From: Areca catechu
Lineage: Eukaryota > Streptophyta > Magnoliopsida > Arecales > Arecaceae
Direction of reading: 5' to 3'
Length of the DNA: 64,000 bases
NCBI GenBank assembly: GCA_021397845.1
Contig: CM038052.1
Coordinates: forward strand, 146,190,854-146,254,853
Shown here in pieces: positions 10,590 through 21,200 of this stretch (its first letter is position 1; every line of letters starts with the position of its first letter). The notes below the pieces were generated by a model. It did not search any database and was not told the origin of the DNA. It worked only from the letters and a program-made list of their open reading frames with translations. The translations under genes and the position numbers were made by a program.

Positions 10590-11900
10590 TTTAGGAAAAT
10601 TGGGCACCATTGAGTCTATCAAGGTAGTAGGCTCCATGCGGCAAGGCCTCAACCACCTTGTAGGGTCCCTCCCAGTTCAAGGAGAGTTTGCTACATTCCC
10701 CAGGCTATGAGACTTCCGCTCGCCGTAGGACTTGGTCACCCGGGTGGAAGGCCTTTGGCTTCATGTGAGAATTGTAGTACCTAGCCACCCATTGCCTGTA
10801 GGCCACTATACAAAGTTAAGCCATGTCCTTTGTTTCTTCTAGCAGGTCTAGGTTGAGTAGGAGGTGGGCTGGATTCTCAGCTTTGTTGTATTGCTCCACT
10901 CGCAATGTGGGCAGACCCACCTTTACTGGAATCATAGCCTCGAAACCGAAGACAAGATTAAAAGGTGTTTCCCCTATCATCATTCGAGGTGTGGTGTGGT
11001 AGGACCATAATACACTAGGGAGCTCTTCGGCCCATCAACCCTTAGCCTTGTCTAGTCTGGTGCAGAGCCCTTGGATGATGGTCCAGTTGGTCACCTCAGC
11101 CTCCCTGTTGGTCTAAGGATGAGCCACTAAAGTGAAGCGGTGGTGAATATTGAGATCGATGTAGAACTCCTCAAATGCTTGGTTGTCGAACTGCCGTCCA
11201 TTGTCGGTGATGATTGAATGGGGAAGATCGAATGGCAGATGGTCGACTTCCAGAGAAAAGATCTAGCCTTGGCTTCAATGATCTATGCTAGCGGCTCGGC
11301 CTCGATCCACTTAGTGAAGTAGTCGATAGCCATAATCATGTACTTCCATTGACCAGATACTAGGGGAAAGGGACCCAAGATGTCTATTCCCCATTAGGTG
11401 AATGGCCATGGAGCGGAGAGTTGGAAGAGTGGCATAACTGGCTGGCATTGTATGTGAGCTTGCCATTGGCAATGGTCGCACTTTTTCATAAAGTCAGCCG
11501 CATCTTTCTGCATGGTCTCCCAGTAGTACCCTTACTGGAGGGCTTCGTATGCCAACGTCCTACCCCCCACGTGGTTCCCATAAAGGCCCTCATGTATCTC
11601 TTGGAGTATGAGGCTACCTCTGAGGGTCTTAGATACTTTAACAAGAGATAGGAGTGAGATCTTTGATAGAGCTTCCCGTCCATTAGCACGAAACACGCGG
11701 CCTTCTTCTTGATGAGGCCGACCTCCATGTGGTTCTCGAACAGGGTGCCATTGGTAATGTATCTGATGTAGCAGTCCATCCAACTGGCCTCAGGGGTGAC
11801 CTGCTGGACTTCGCCTGGGACCTCGTAGCTGGGCATCTCCAAGTATTCGATGTAGGCGCACCCCAGCGATGTGTCTAGCATGGTCACGAGTCTGGAGAGA
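10590..11900 (-). pseudogene. Tat-1 integrase
   Basis: Reading right to left, the N-terminal zinc-binding segment appears as LQEIHEGLYGNHVGG and, further on, KKCDHCQW. The catalytic core follows with WGIDILGPF, DYFTKWIEAEPLA and ITDNGRQFDN (about 11210), which carry the first two catalytic aspartates. Then WSYHTTPR and GETPFNLVFG lead to the C-terminal part with LNWEGPYKVVEALPHGAYYL ending near 10590. The enzyme would join element DNA to the genome. At least five in-frame stops (for example AHP* and KG*W) and a frameshift near 11650 make it inactive. Confidence 0.85.
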
Positions 11901-11989
11901 GCATCGATACGGGCATTTTTTTCATGAGAGATATGGGAGATACTGAAATGCTAGAGGCCTACCGAGCTCGAATGCACTTGCTCTAAATA

Positions 11990-12330
11990 TCTTATCATCT
12001 GAGGATCTCAGCCTTTGAACTCTCCCAAGACTTGACATGTAACCAACTATGAGTCGATGAAGACTCTCGGGCTTGACACGCCCAACTCGTGGGACACCTT
12101 TAACCCTACGAGAAGAGCTTTATTCTCAGCCTGGTTATTCATTTCTTTGAACAAGAAGCGCAATGCACACTCGGCCATGACCCCATCAGAGTTATCAAGG
12201 ATGAGACCGGCTCTACTCCCTCCTGCATTGGACATGCCATCCATATGGAGGATCTGTGCTGTCTCATCGACCAACGGTTTTAATAGATGCTCGGGGGAGG
12301 TCTCTTCTGGCTCTTCACTTGTCTAGGTGC
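11990..12330 (-). pseudogene. Tat-1 second RNase H (archaeal-type)
   Basis: Between the normal RNase H and integrase lies a second RNase H-like domain: LHMDGMSNAGGSRAGLIL (first acidic residue D), then AECALRF, NNQAENKALLVGL (E) and VFIDS (D). A duplicated RNase H at this position is diagnostic of the Tat lineage. The domain would help remove RNA from the hybrid during reverse transcription. Stops flank the readable 75 residues. Confidence 0.8.
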
Positions 12331-12379
12331 ATTCCACCAAAAAGTCAGCCAGCACTTGTGCCTTCTGAGATGGCCTTGG

Positions 12380-12870
12380 TTGATAGGTGATATCAAACTT
12401 ACTAAGCTTTACTACCCATTTAGCTGACATCCAGATGTGTCTGGTCAACTAAGGATGGCTCTTAGAGGCTGGTCAGTGAGGACCACTATTGGGTGTGCTT
12501 GGTAGTGTAGCCTGAGACATTGAGCAAACATGATAAGTATAAAAATAATTTTTTTGAAGTGAGTGTACCTGATCTCTACATCTTGGAGCAACTTTCTAGC
12601 ATAGTACACCAATCTCTGGATTCCATCTCCATCTATGCGAACAAGCACTGAGCTAATGGCCCCTGGGAAGATCGCCAAGTACAAGAGGAGTTCCTCTCTG
12701 ACCTCTGGCCTGGAGAGCAATGGTGGAGATGCGAGGAACCTCTTTAGCTCTTCGAAGGCTTCTTGACACTCCTCCATCCAGGTGAAGTCATGCATCTTGC
12801 ACAGCACCTTGAAGAAGGGCAAGCAACAGTCAATGGAGTGTGAGATGAACTGGCTCAGAGCCACGATTCG
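12380..12870 (-). pseudogene. Tat-1 RNase H (RT-linked)
   Basis: The domain follows the RT connection: FTWMEECQEAFEELKRFLASPP, here spanning 12795-12730, then SSVLVR, VYYARKLLQDVEIRYTHF and VVLTDQPLRAIL near 12450. These are the RNase H-like fold of plant gypsy pol. Stops border the frame on both sides. Confidence 0.8.
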
Positions 12871-13700
12871 GCCGGTCAGGCACTAGACCTGTTTCTTTGA
12901 GGTAGGGTGCTCCATGTTGACGATCGCCTGGACCTTCTCATGGTTGGTCTCGATCCCTCTTTAGATGACCATGAACCCCAAGAATTTTTTGACAATGATG
13001 CCGAATGCATGCTTGGCCGAGTTCAGCTTCATTTGGTGAAGGCGGAGGTTATGGAAGGCTTCAGCAAGGTCTATGATATGGTCCAACTTTTGGTCGCTCA
13101 TGATGAGCATGTCATCCATGTGGACCTGCATGTTATGGCCAATTTGGTCTTTGAAGATCTTATTGACTAGATGATGGTACATGACCCCAATATTTTTCAG
13201 ACCGAATGGCATCATCTTGTAGCAGTAGGCCCTTCGATCTATGATGAAGGCCGTGTACTCCTCATCTTCTAGAGAATGCATCCATGAAATTAAGTAAGCG
13301 GTGCCCCAAGGTGGCATCCACCAGCTGGTCAATCTTGGAAAGGGAAAAGCTGCCTTTTGGGCAGGCTCGATTGAGATCGGTGTAGTCTACATAGATCGTC
13401 TATTTTTTATTGGCCTTCTTGACCATGACTATATTTGCCAACTAGCTAGGGTAGTGGACTTATCAGATGAAGCTTGCAGCGAGGAGCTTTTTCACCTCTT
13501 CATTGATTGCCTTCCGTCTCTTTGGGGTAAAGCTCCTCTTCTTCTAATAGATCGGTCAGCATTTTGGGTTGACATTCAGCCTGTGGGTGATGATGTCAAA
13601 AGGAATCCCAAGCATGTCCACCGTGGTCTAGGTAAAAACATCAGCATTTGCCTGGTGGAAACTCAAGAGGCGAGCCCTTTCATCTTCATGTAATTGGGCT
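12871..13700 (-). pseudogene. Tat-1 reverse transcriptase
   Basis: The N-terminal part shows ADVFT, KKRSFTPKRRKAINEEVKK, then DLNRACPKGSFSLSKIDQL, the fingers and palm of gypsy RT. The palm continues in the frame at 13332-12961 with CYKMMPFGLKN and the catalytic box changed from YVDD to HMDD (about 13120). The two aspartates survive but the tyrosine is lost. Several stops (ANKK*T, SFI**V) and a frame change near 13290 break it. Confidence 0.85.
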
Positions 13701-14189
13701 CCCACTTGTCCATCCCAAGGGAAAAAGATAACAGGTGCTCGACCGGGCCACCCTTGGTATCCTATGTCCTTTGTTCAAGCTAGTCAAGACTGGGTCCTCC
13801 TCGGCACTCCTAGCCCCAAGGATGGCCTGTAGGTAGTGCTGAACTGGTCGCGGGGTCCCCCTCATCTTTCCCACTCCGTAGGGGGTTGGGAATTGAACTA
13901 GGAGCCATTTTGTAGATATAACCATGTCGAGCAGATTAAGCCCAGGGTGGCCTAGGATCATGTTGTAGGCTAAAGGGAGCCTGATAACCATGAAAGTCAT
14001 CATTACGGTGCTCTGCTGAGGAGGCATCCCCGTAGTGACTGGAAGAGTAATCTCTCCTTCCACCCCTACTAAGTCTTCGGTAAAGCCAACCAAAGGGATG
14101 TGCACCGGCTTCAACAGGGTACGAGACATATTCATCTTGGAGAAAGTATCATAGAAAAGGACATCAGTTGAGCTTCCACTATCGACCAT
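13686..14189 (-). pseudogene. Tat-1 aspartic protease
   Basis: The frame opens with VDSGSSTDVLFYDTF, where DSG is the catalytic triad of retroviral-type aspartic proteases, and continues through YNMILGHPGLN, the flap and ILG region. It would cut Gag-Pol into mature proteins. About 167 residues are open; stops occur just before the start and after the end. Confidence 0.85.
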
Positions 14190-14270
14190 AATCTACTTTA
14201 CAAGATGCTTAGCTATCATCATCTCGACAACAACAACATCATTATTTACATTCTCCACCCCGATTTCCCT

Positions 14271-15942
14271 TTATCTCATAAAAAAAAGTACATCCTCAGA
14301 CCCTTCCCTCATCCTAGTCCTTTTTGAGCTGCGCTCTATCCCCCTGGATATCATGCCCACTGGCTTCTTGGTGGGCTGGTTGTCGACGGGAGGAAGAGCC
14401 ACAACCATCTGGGATTCAGAAAAGGCCTTACCCTCCATGAACTTCCCGAGGTAGCCCCTTTTAATGAGATCCTTGATCTCCCTCTTAAGGTGGCGACATT
14501 CCTCAATGTCATGGTCATGGTCACGGTGGAACTGGCAATACTTCGATTTATCACAACCACCGGATGGTCTCTGTGGGGGAGGGCGGTGCAAGTAGAGCTC
14601 GTCCTCGATCTCCATGAAGATTTTCGATCTTGGGGCGAGCAGAGGGGTGTACCTCTCTTCTTGGGCAAAAGTGCTCTTCGACTTCAGGCCCACTCGGAGG
14701 TTTGGGTTTGCCCTGGGCCCATGCATCCCGGGAGGCTCCCCTTGGGATTGCTTCTTTAGGGGCCTCCCATCTAGCTTCTTTCTGATCCGATTCATCTCCT
14801 CCGCTCGGATATACTTGTGTACCCGAAGGAGGAGCTCAGAGTAGGTCTTCGGAGGCTTCTTATCAAGGGAGTAGGTGAAACGGGAGGTCCTGAGCTCCCT
14901 CTTCAGTGCCAACATAGTGATGGGCTCATCCAAATTGTAGATCTCTAGGATGATAACTTTAAAACGAGACACATAGTCCCGCAAGGACTCATGGTCCTGC
15001 TGGTAGATGGAGAAGAGGCTGTCAGCTTCATGTGGCACCTTCTGACAGGAGTTGAAGTATGCCACAAACTTATTCTCCAATTATTCAAAGGAGTCAATGC
15101 TTCTTGGCTCGAGGTAGGTGTACCAAACTCGAGTAGCCTTCCGAAGCATAGCTGGAAAGGCAATACAGAGAAGGGCATCAATGGCCCCCTAGACCCTCAT
15201 GAGGGCCTTATAGCTTTCAAGGTGGTCCAGGGGATCGATGGTCTCGTCATAGGGATCCACCTAAGGCAAACAAATTGGTTGGGGATCGATTCCTCTTAGA
15301 TTCTATGGAAGAAAGGGGGCAGGCATTATAGTCCGTAGGCTCACATGAGGAGCCCTGTAGATTGGCTAACTAGTAGGACAGCTCAGCCAGCTTATGCTCT
15401 TGCTCCCCTAAGCACCTCTCAGCTCAATGCCAGATGGCCTTGTCGATAGAACCTTCAACTGAGGCTATCGAAGGAGAGGGAGATGAGAAGCGGAGGAGGT
15501 CATACTGGGGGGCCTTGTTGTAGTGGCGTCTGCAGCACCATAAGGCACCGTGGTCTATGACCGGGGACTAGCTATCTCGGCCATTTGAACCACTCCATTG
15601 CCTCTTGTTTGGGGTTCAGAGGCTCCCCTGAGGATAGGATGTAGCCCACGGATGCGACGACCTTCCTTGGAAGGATCACAGGCTAGCGCGGGGTATGGCG
15701 ACTTGGGCCAGAGGTGTCCCTGGTTACTACTGGGTGGCCAAGGACCGATGCTGGTGGTGCAACTGGCGCACTACCATAGCCAGGGCCTGGACCTGCTGAA
15801 CAAGTGCGGTGACTTGTGGATCTACCAAAGGTGGTGGTGGTGGTGGAGCGGGGAGCTCCCTTTCTGGGCTGTGCTAGTCATCGCGATGAGGGGGGTCCCC
15901 CATGCGACCGATGGAGGACTTCCGTGCATGCGTCATCACCAT
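14271..15942 (-). pseudogene. Tat-1 gag
   Basis: The likely start is the ATG at 15942, right after the leader; a Pro-rich run followed by VDPQVTALVQQVQALAMVV gives the usual Tat N-terminal coiled coil. The Retrotrans_gag core reads DPYDETIDPLDHLESYKALM and MLRKATRVWYTYLEPRSI near 15250-15090, with TAG and TAA stops inside. From 15080 a 269-residue frame is open and includes the RNA-binding knuckle YCQFHRDHDHDIEEC (about 14540-14500). Gag would form the particle that encloses element RNA. Confidence 0.82.
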
Positions 15943-16002
15943 GTTGCCGGCAAGATTATTCTAGTTATGAGGGGCTTGGTCTAAACTGGTTGCCACCCCC
16001 TA

Positions 16003-16015
16003 CCTGGTGCACCAA
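16003..16015 (-). other. Probable primer-binding region of Tat-1
   Basis: On the minus strand TTGGTGCACCAGG starts two bases after the LTR end GATGGCAACA. Position and TGG start fit a primer site, but I cannot name the tRNA. Confidence 0.45.
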
Positions 16016-16017
16016 TC

Positions 16018-16683
16018 TGTTGCCATCTAGATTGCAATGGCCTGTAGCTCCTACATGGCACCAGTGAATAGACTTCCCACCTGGCATCCTCCAAGCATGA
16101 TCGGTCCTGCAAAAGAGAGGAGACCTGGATCAGGGATCCCGACGGGGGCACTCCAACGATCAAGTCAATGGATGATTAAGGGGAATAGATCCTCCTTTAA
16201 TAGTGACACCTCCTGCTGGGGCCACTATCCCGGTCGATCCTAAGGTTGCTCGAGGGGGAGACTAAGTCCACCTATCTTTGTCCATGCTTGACTTCAGGTG
16301 GGAAGTTGACTTTGACTAGGAACTTGACCTTGGCAGGGAGTTCAACCTCAGACTGGAGTTCGACCTCGATAGGGAGCTTAACTTTAGATGGGAGCTCGAC
16401 CTCAGATGGGAAATTGACCTTGGACGAGAGCTTGACCTCAGTAGGGAGCTCAACTTCAGCAAGGAGCTCGACCTCGGTAGGGAGCTCGACTTCAGTAAGG
16501 AGCTCGACCTCGGTAGGGAGCTTGACTTCGACAGAGAGCTTGACCTTGATAGGGAGCTCAACTTTGGCAAAAAGCTCGACCTTAGCTTTTATGACAGCAT
16601 CCAGATGGTGCATTTTGCTAGCCTGTTCGCTAGCTAGATCAGACGCGGGCTCCACGTCGGCGGTCATGCCACATCATACACCA
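16018..16683 (-). repeat. 5' LTR of Tat-1
   Basis: The minus strand runs from about TGGTGTATGATG (16683) to GATGGCAACA (16018). It has TATTAAAGG, a weak TATA box, near 16195, then a GGAGTGCCCCCGTCGGG leader shared in outline with Tat-2 (44340 region). The U3 part carries an 18-bp minisatellite. The right limit is inferred from where similarity to the Athila-like LTRs begins. Confidence 0.55.
16312..16590. repeat. 18-bp minisatellite in Tat-1 LTR
   Basis: About 15 units near GGGAGCTCGACCTCAGTA, varying by one to three bases. As the unit is a multiple of three, reading frames stay open on both strands, giving repeats like KVELP on the minus strand; I read these as repeat artefacts. Confidence 0.88.
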
Positions 16684-16689
16684 CGGCTC

Positions 16690-18222
16690 ATAGGTAGCCA
16701 TTGCTACCAGTCCATGGGGCCACTCCATGGAGCACCAACCATCCCGAGCACCAGATTCACCAGAAAAGTGGTCAAAGGCCTTCCCATCACTGCCAAGAAG
16801 CCTTCCACCACTGGAGCACTACCGGAGACCCATCTATCACCGGCAAATCCCCGTCCCATGCTCAAACCTCTTCCCATCTCCTATTGTCACCGGCCGACTA
16901 CCATCCGGGCACTACCATTGCCGCCCGTGGTTTCCATCAACATCGTCGAAGGCCATCTTCTCTCTAGATTGGTCACCCATATGCCTTGCAATCGGCCACA
17001 TCCCCATTTTTCTTGTGATCGGCCTTATTCCCATTGGCCACTCCCTCACATAGCCACCCAACACCATGCCTTTGCTACAGGCCATCATCCACCACCAAAG
17101 AGCTATCAGTCATCGACCACCACCCGGACACCACTGACCATCTCCCTATCAAGCTACCCAAAGCCTTACAGTCGGCCACCATTAGCCACGATCAAATGCC
17201 ACTGCCTACCATCGCCGTTTGCCACCATCTGCCTGCTCCATCGAAGTTGGGAGAGGCAAAGTCCTAATCGAAGAAGGATCCTAAGATCCGAGATGCAGCA
17301 GTGTCCGGATCGGACTCTACTTACCTGAGAAGGAAGGAGTGATGATTTCACACGAATCCTGGCATGATCAAGGTCTATGATATAGAATGGATGGCTGAGA
17401 CATTTTCTCACGATATCTGATTGATCTTGAGCCCAATTGACTCTAAATTTAACCAGGAGAAATCCCTAATCGAGCTCTATAAAAGGACCCCAGGCAGCAG
17501 TCCAGACATTAGTTTCTATAGCAATTATTTTTTTTCTTTTATTTAGATTATTATATTAGGCTTAGGAAAAAGCAAAATTTTGGAGGGGGTGCTGGCGGCA
17601 ATGATACGTTGCTAGATTCCTTCAACCTAGGATGAAGATGAAGCTTGTAAGTAGGTGCTATATCTCTTTTTGTACTTAGTTTCTATACAGTACAAAGCCT
17701 GTTCTTCTTTTATATATATGTTGAGTTATTTTTTTAATCGAGATTTTGATCTAGCATACATGGTCTATACCCTCTATCGACATGCCATGATCTCATAATA
17801 CGGTACGTGCCTAGGAGAGGTAGATCATAGTATGGTAGATTAGACCCCTATACTGGTACAATAAATTAGATAATTTATACTCTAAGTGGACGTGTCATGA
17901 GTGACCCATACCTAATAGGAGATAAATTATTCTAACATTGAACTTGCAAGAATTATTGATATTGCAACATCAAAAAAAAAGATAAAACTTATTTGCATGG
18001 TGGATTTGGATTCCTAGGTTACTTCTCCTTCTAACTTGTTTAACTAAGTAATTAGTTGATATCTTTTAATAATTACTACTCCTAATCTAATCTTTTTTAA
18101 CATTTTTTTTGCTTATCCTTTTCATGAAATAATTATCCTTTATCCCCAAGGATACGATCCTAACTCACTGCTACCTATAGTAGTGAGTAGGTTTTATTTT
18201 TAACCGCCTACGATAGCGATCA
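16690..18222 (+). repeat. Athila-like LTR, left end truncated
   Basis: This is the third copy, in + orientation, of the LTR found inverted at 22929-24514 and 30314-31904. Shared landmarks are GCCATTGCTACCAGTCCATGG-like sequence at the left, TATAAAAGGA near 17478, the GGTACGTGCCTAGGAGAGG region, and the terminus CGATAGCGATCA. About 300 bases present at the 5' end of the other copies are missing here, exactly where Tat-1 begins. Tat-1 therefore probably inserted into this LTR. Its internal region and any partner LTR are not in view. Confidence 0.75.
17478..17484 (+). promoter_or_regulatory. TATA box of Athila-like LTR
   Basis: TATAAAA followed by GGACCCCAGGCAGCAGTCC. The inverted copies carry the equivalent box at 23692-23698 and 31081-31087. 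Confidence 0.7.
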
Positions 18223-21200
18223 CCCAACCTCTGCTAGTATCCACACAAGGCTTGTTCCTGATCAACTCAACGAGACTGCTAGAGTACTAGCTCCTTCGTA
18301 GGCCTCTCCTCCAACTTAGATTTAGATCTCCCTTCAAGAACTCAAAGGGAAGGGATGCAACCTTTGCAACCTTTGCACTAACCCTTTGTGCAGGGTTTTG
18401 GGAACAACTTTAGAACACCAAGAAGAGAAGAGAAACTTTTTCTCTTCCATTCCTCTCTCTTTGGACTCTCCTCTCTCTAATTTTTGGTAGAGTTTCAGTG
18501 TGGAATAAATGGAAGGAAGATGGAGAAGAGGATAGGAGGAATAAATGGCTTGCCATTTGATAAGAAATCTCCGAAGGAAAAATCAGCACGCGCCCCCCAT
18601 TCCTTTCTTTTATGATTGATGCACAAAACTCCAAACCCACTCCAAAAACCTCACGCGACACCAATATCAGAACACATCTTAATTAGAAACTCATTTAAAG
18701 TTGGAAAAAAGAGGCATTGAGAGATATATGTGCAGCAAGACATCATAGCACTACATCATTCTTCCTTAAATTGTTTTTGTCGCACAAAAACAAGGAGTCC
18801 GCACCCCAATTCCCATGCACACCTCCTTATCTATGCCACAACCAGATAAGGTTGCATCTTATCTGAATAGAATTAAGATCTAATAAGAAAAGTAGGCAAC
18901 AAGAGGATATGGCTTTGACAAATGAAAGCCATGAGAAACAAGTTGGCACTAGTCTTCCTTTCTCATTGTGTTTTATCACACAAAACACAACTCCACGCCC
19001 AAAAAGACCATGCCACAATCAGATAGAGACCTATCCTAATTCAAAAAGAGTTTAGACAAAGATAGAATTTATCCAATGAAGAGAGAGAGTTCCTAGAAAG
19101 AATGATAGGTGCCAAAGTAGCAACTCTCTTCTATTCTTGCATGCACCACAAGGGGGGTGCCAAAAATAGCACTCCTCATTTCACATACCCATTTTAAGAG
19201 AGTTTGAGCCTAATCCAGTTAAGTTTAGGGTCCAAGTTAATTAGGTTCAATTTGGATTCATTTCCAATCTAATTTAAGCTTGATTTGAATCTAATTCAAA
19301 AAGACTACCAATCCTATTCCAAATAGGATTGTAATCCAAGTCCAACTTGGATAATTAAACCTAATTAGAGTTAAATTTAGTCAAGCCCAATTAAATTAAA
19401 TCTCATTTAAATTAATTAGAATTAATTTAAAATTTAATTAAGTCTAATTATTTCACTATTAGGATTCATTCATAGATGACTAGAATGAAGAACTAGGTTC
19501 TAAACCCTAGATGCAACGAAAGCAGATATCATACAAAATAATTTTCACAAGCATACGGATTTAAAATAAAATCATAAATCATTTATTTAACCATTTAATA
19601 TACTAGAATAATAATAATATTAGATCTGAAATCTTATAACATTATAAGATGAAGGATCTACTTACCTAGATTGCTTAACTCCCTCTTTTAGTACCAGATC
19701 TGTCAGGATTTGTAGGAGCCATGCATGCACCCGACCTCTACTGGTATCCACATGGAACCTTTTTTACCAAATCACCAAGACTCCTAGACTACTAGATCCT
19801 TGCAAGTCATCTTCAAGCATAGAGATGGACCTTCTTCTTCTAGTCTAAACCAGAACTCAACAGCCTTCTCGCCTTTTCTCTCAAGAAATTAAATGCCAAA
19901 AAAATAAAAGAGTATTTTTATAATATTTTCTTGGAAACTCTCTTCTCTTAGCTTTTTATATAGGTATTATATTCTATTTTTGTAGAGAAAAAAATTGGGA
20001 CAAATTTTGGAAGGGATCTATGTTAGAATTAATTCTACATAGCCTAGTTTCTACACATCTTAAAAACCATGAAAAATTTTCTAAAAAATACCTCTTAAAA
20101 ATCTAGATAAAATTAGTTTAATATCTAATTTGATCAAACTTCAAATCTAGATAAGAGTCCAATTTTATCTAGTTGGAAAAGGAGTCCCAAATGAGAAAGA
20201 GAGGTGCAAACTTGGTGCCTCCCTCTTCTCACTACACGTGCCAAGATGAGGTGCACATTTTCATGCCCTCCTCTTGGCTTTTATATGAGATAAGAGAAAG
20301 AAACCTAGTCAACTGGGTCTCCTAGCTGCTGGTCAATTTTGACTAATTTTTGACTAAGTTTGAAATCATTTTCAAACCTGGATTCAACCAAAATCAAAAA
20401 AGGTTGTTGACCCATTTTGACTGGGTCAAAAGTTCAAGTCAAACTTGAATTACCAATCCAATTAACTTTAAATAAATTTAATACTAATTAAATCTAATAT
20501 AATTAAGTCAAATAATGGAGATAAAGATTATTATAATATTTACAAATAGGTCTGTCAAGTTAAAATTAGCAAGTATTGAAATTAGTAGGTGCTAATTTTA
20601 GCAAGTACCAAAATTGACAAGTACAAAAATTAGCAGGTACTAAATATGTGACTCTTATATAGATCCATGTTCATGGTTAGGTCGACTCCTATTGTGTGTG
20701 ACCCGTCAGGTTCTATTCTATCTGGTAGTAAGATATACTACCACCAGTGATGGACTAAAATAATTTTAGCTCAACCCTAACTTGGATCGTTGATCCAAAA
20801 ATAATCCTAGTGAGCTCTCACAATCCACCAGTGATATCTAGTAGTATGTATTAGTAACTAGTAGAATAGAAATGAAACCCTATGTGTAGTTACTATGTGA
20901 TCAAGTTTTTCTATCAAAAATCCTGACAGGATGCAGGTCATAGAAACTTATCAAATCCTAAGCATCCATCATATATCAAACTTAATTAGCTTGAGTCTAA
21001 TTATGATTTTCATGAAAATTCTTTTTCAATATCACACTACTGTGGCCATAGATTCAAGGACTTAGCCAATTAGGTCACATAAGATTATACCTTAACTACT
21101 AAGGCCAATAGATCCTATATAAATGAACACCTTACTCCTACAATGAAGCTACTACAACCAACGAACACCACAAGTTTCTGAATGACTAGGGACCATGTGT

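Larger units (their letters stand above)
600..16683 (-). mobile_element. Tat-1: Tat-lineage Ty3/gypsy LTR retrotransposon, decayed
   Basis: Read on the minus strand, the order is 5' LTR (about 16683-16018), gag, protease, RT, RNase H, a second RNase H, integrase, a tandem-repeat tract and an extra ORF on the opposite strand. The dual RNase H and the antisense ORF after pol are hallmarks of the Tat/Retand group of plant Ty3/gypsy elements. The 3' LTR is not seen and probably lies left of the window. Every coding domain carries stop codons. A chromovirus is inserted in the antisense ORF at 1002-8941, so Tat-1 is older than that insertion. Limits at both ends are approximate. Confidence 0.8.

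Noticed and set aside
14490..14844. + strand ORFs over the Tat-1 gag
   Set aside because: Antisense shadows of gag codons; no start context or domain.
16246..17328. 360-residue protein-coding gene on the + strand
   Set aside because: Starts in an 18-bp minisatellite and crosses an LTR boundary; composition is Ser/Thr/Pro/His-rich without a domain. Explained by repeat length and GC-rich LTR sequence.
18410..19018. Short minus-strand ORFs between 18410 and 19018
   Set aside because: They lie in the copia-1 LTR, are not shared with the sibling LTR and have no recognisable motif.
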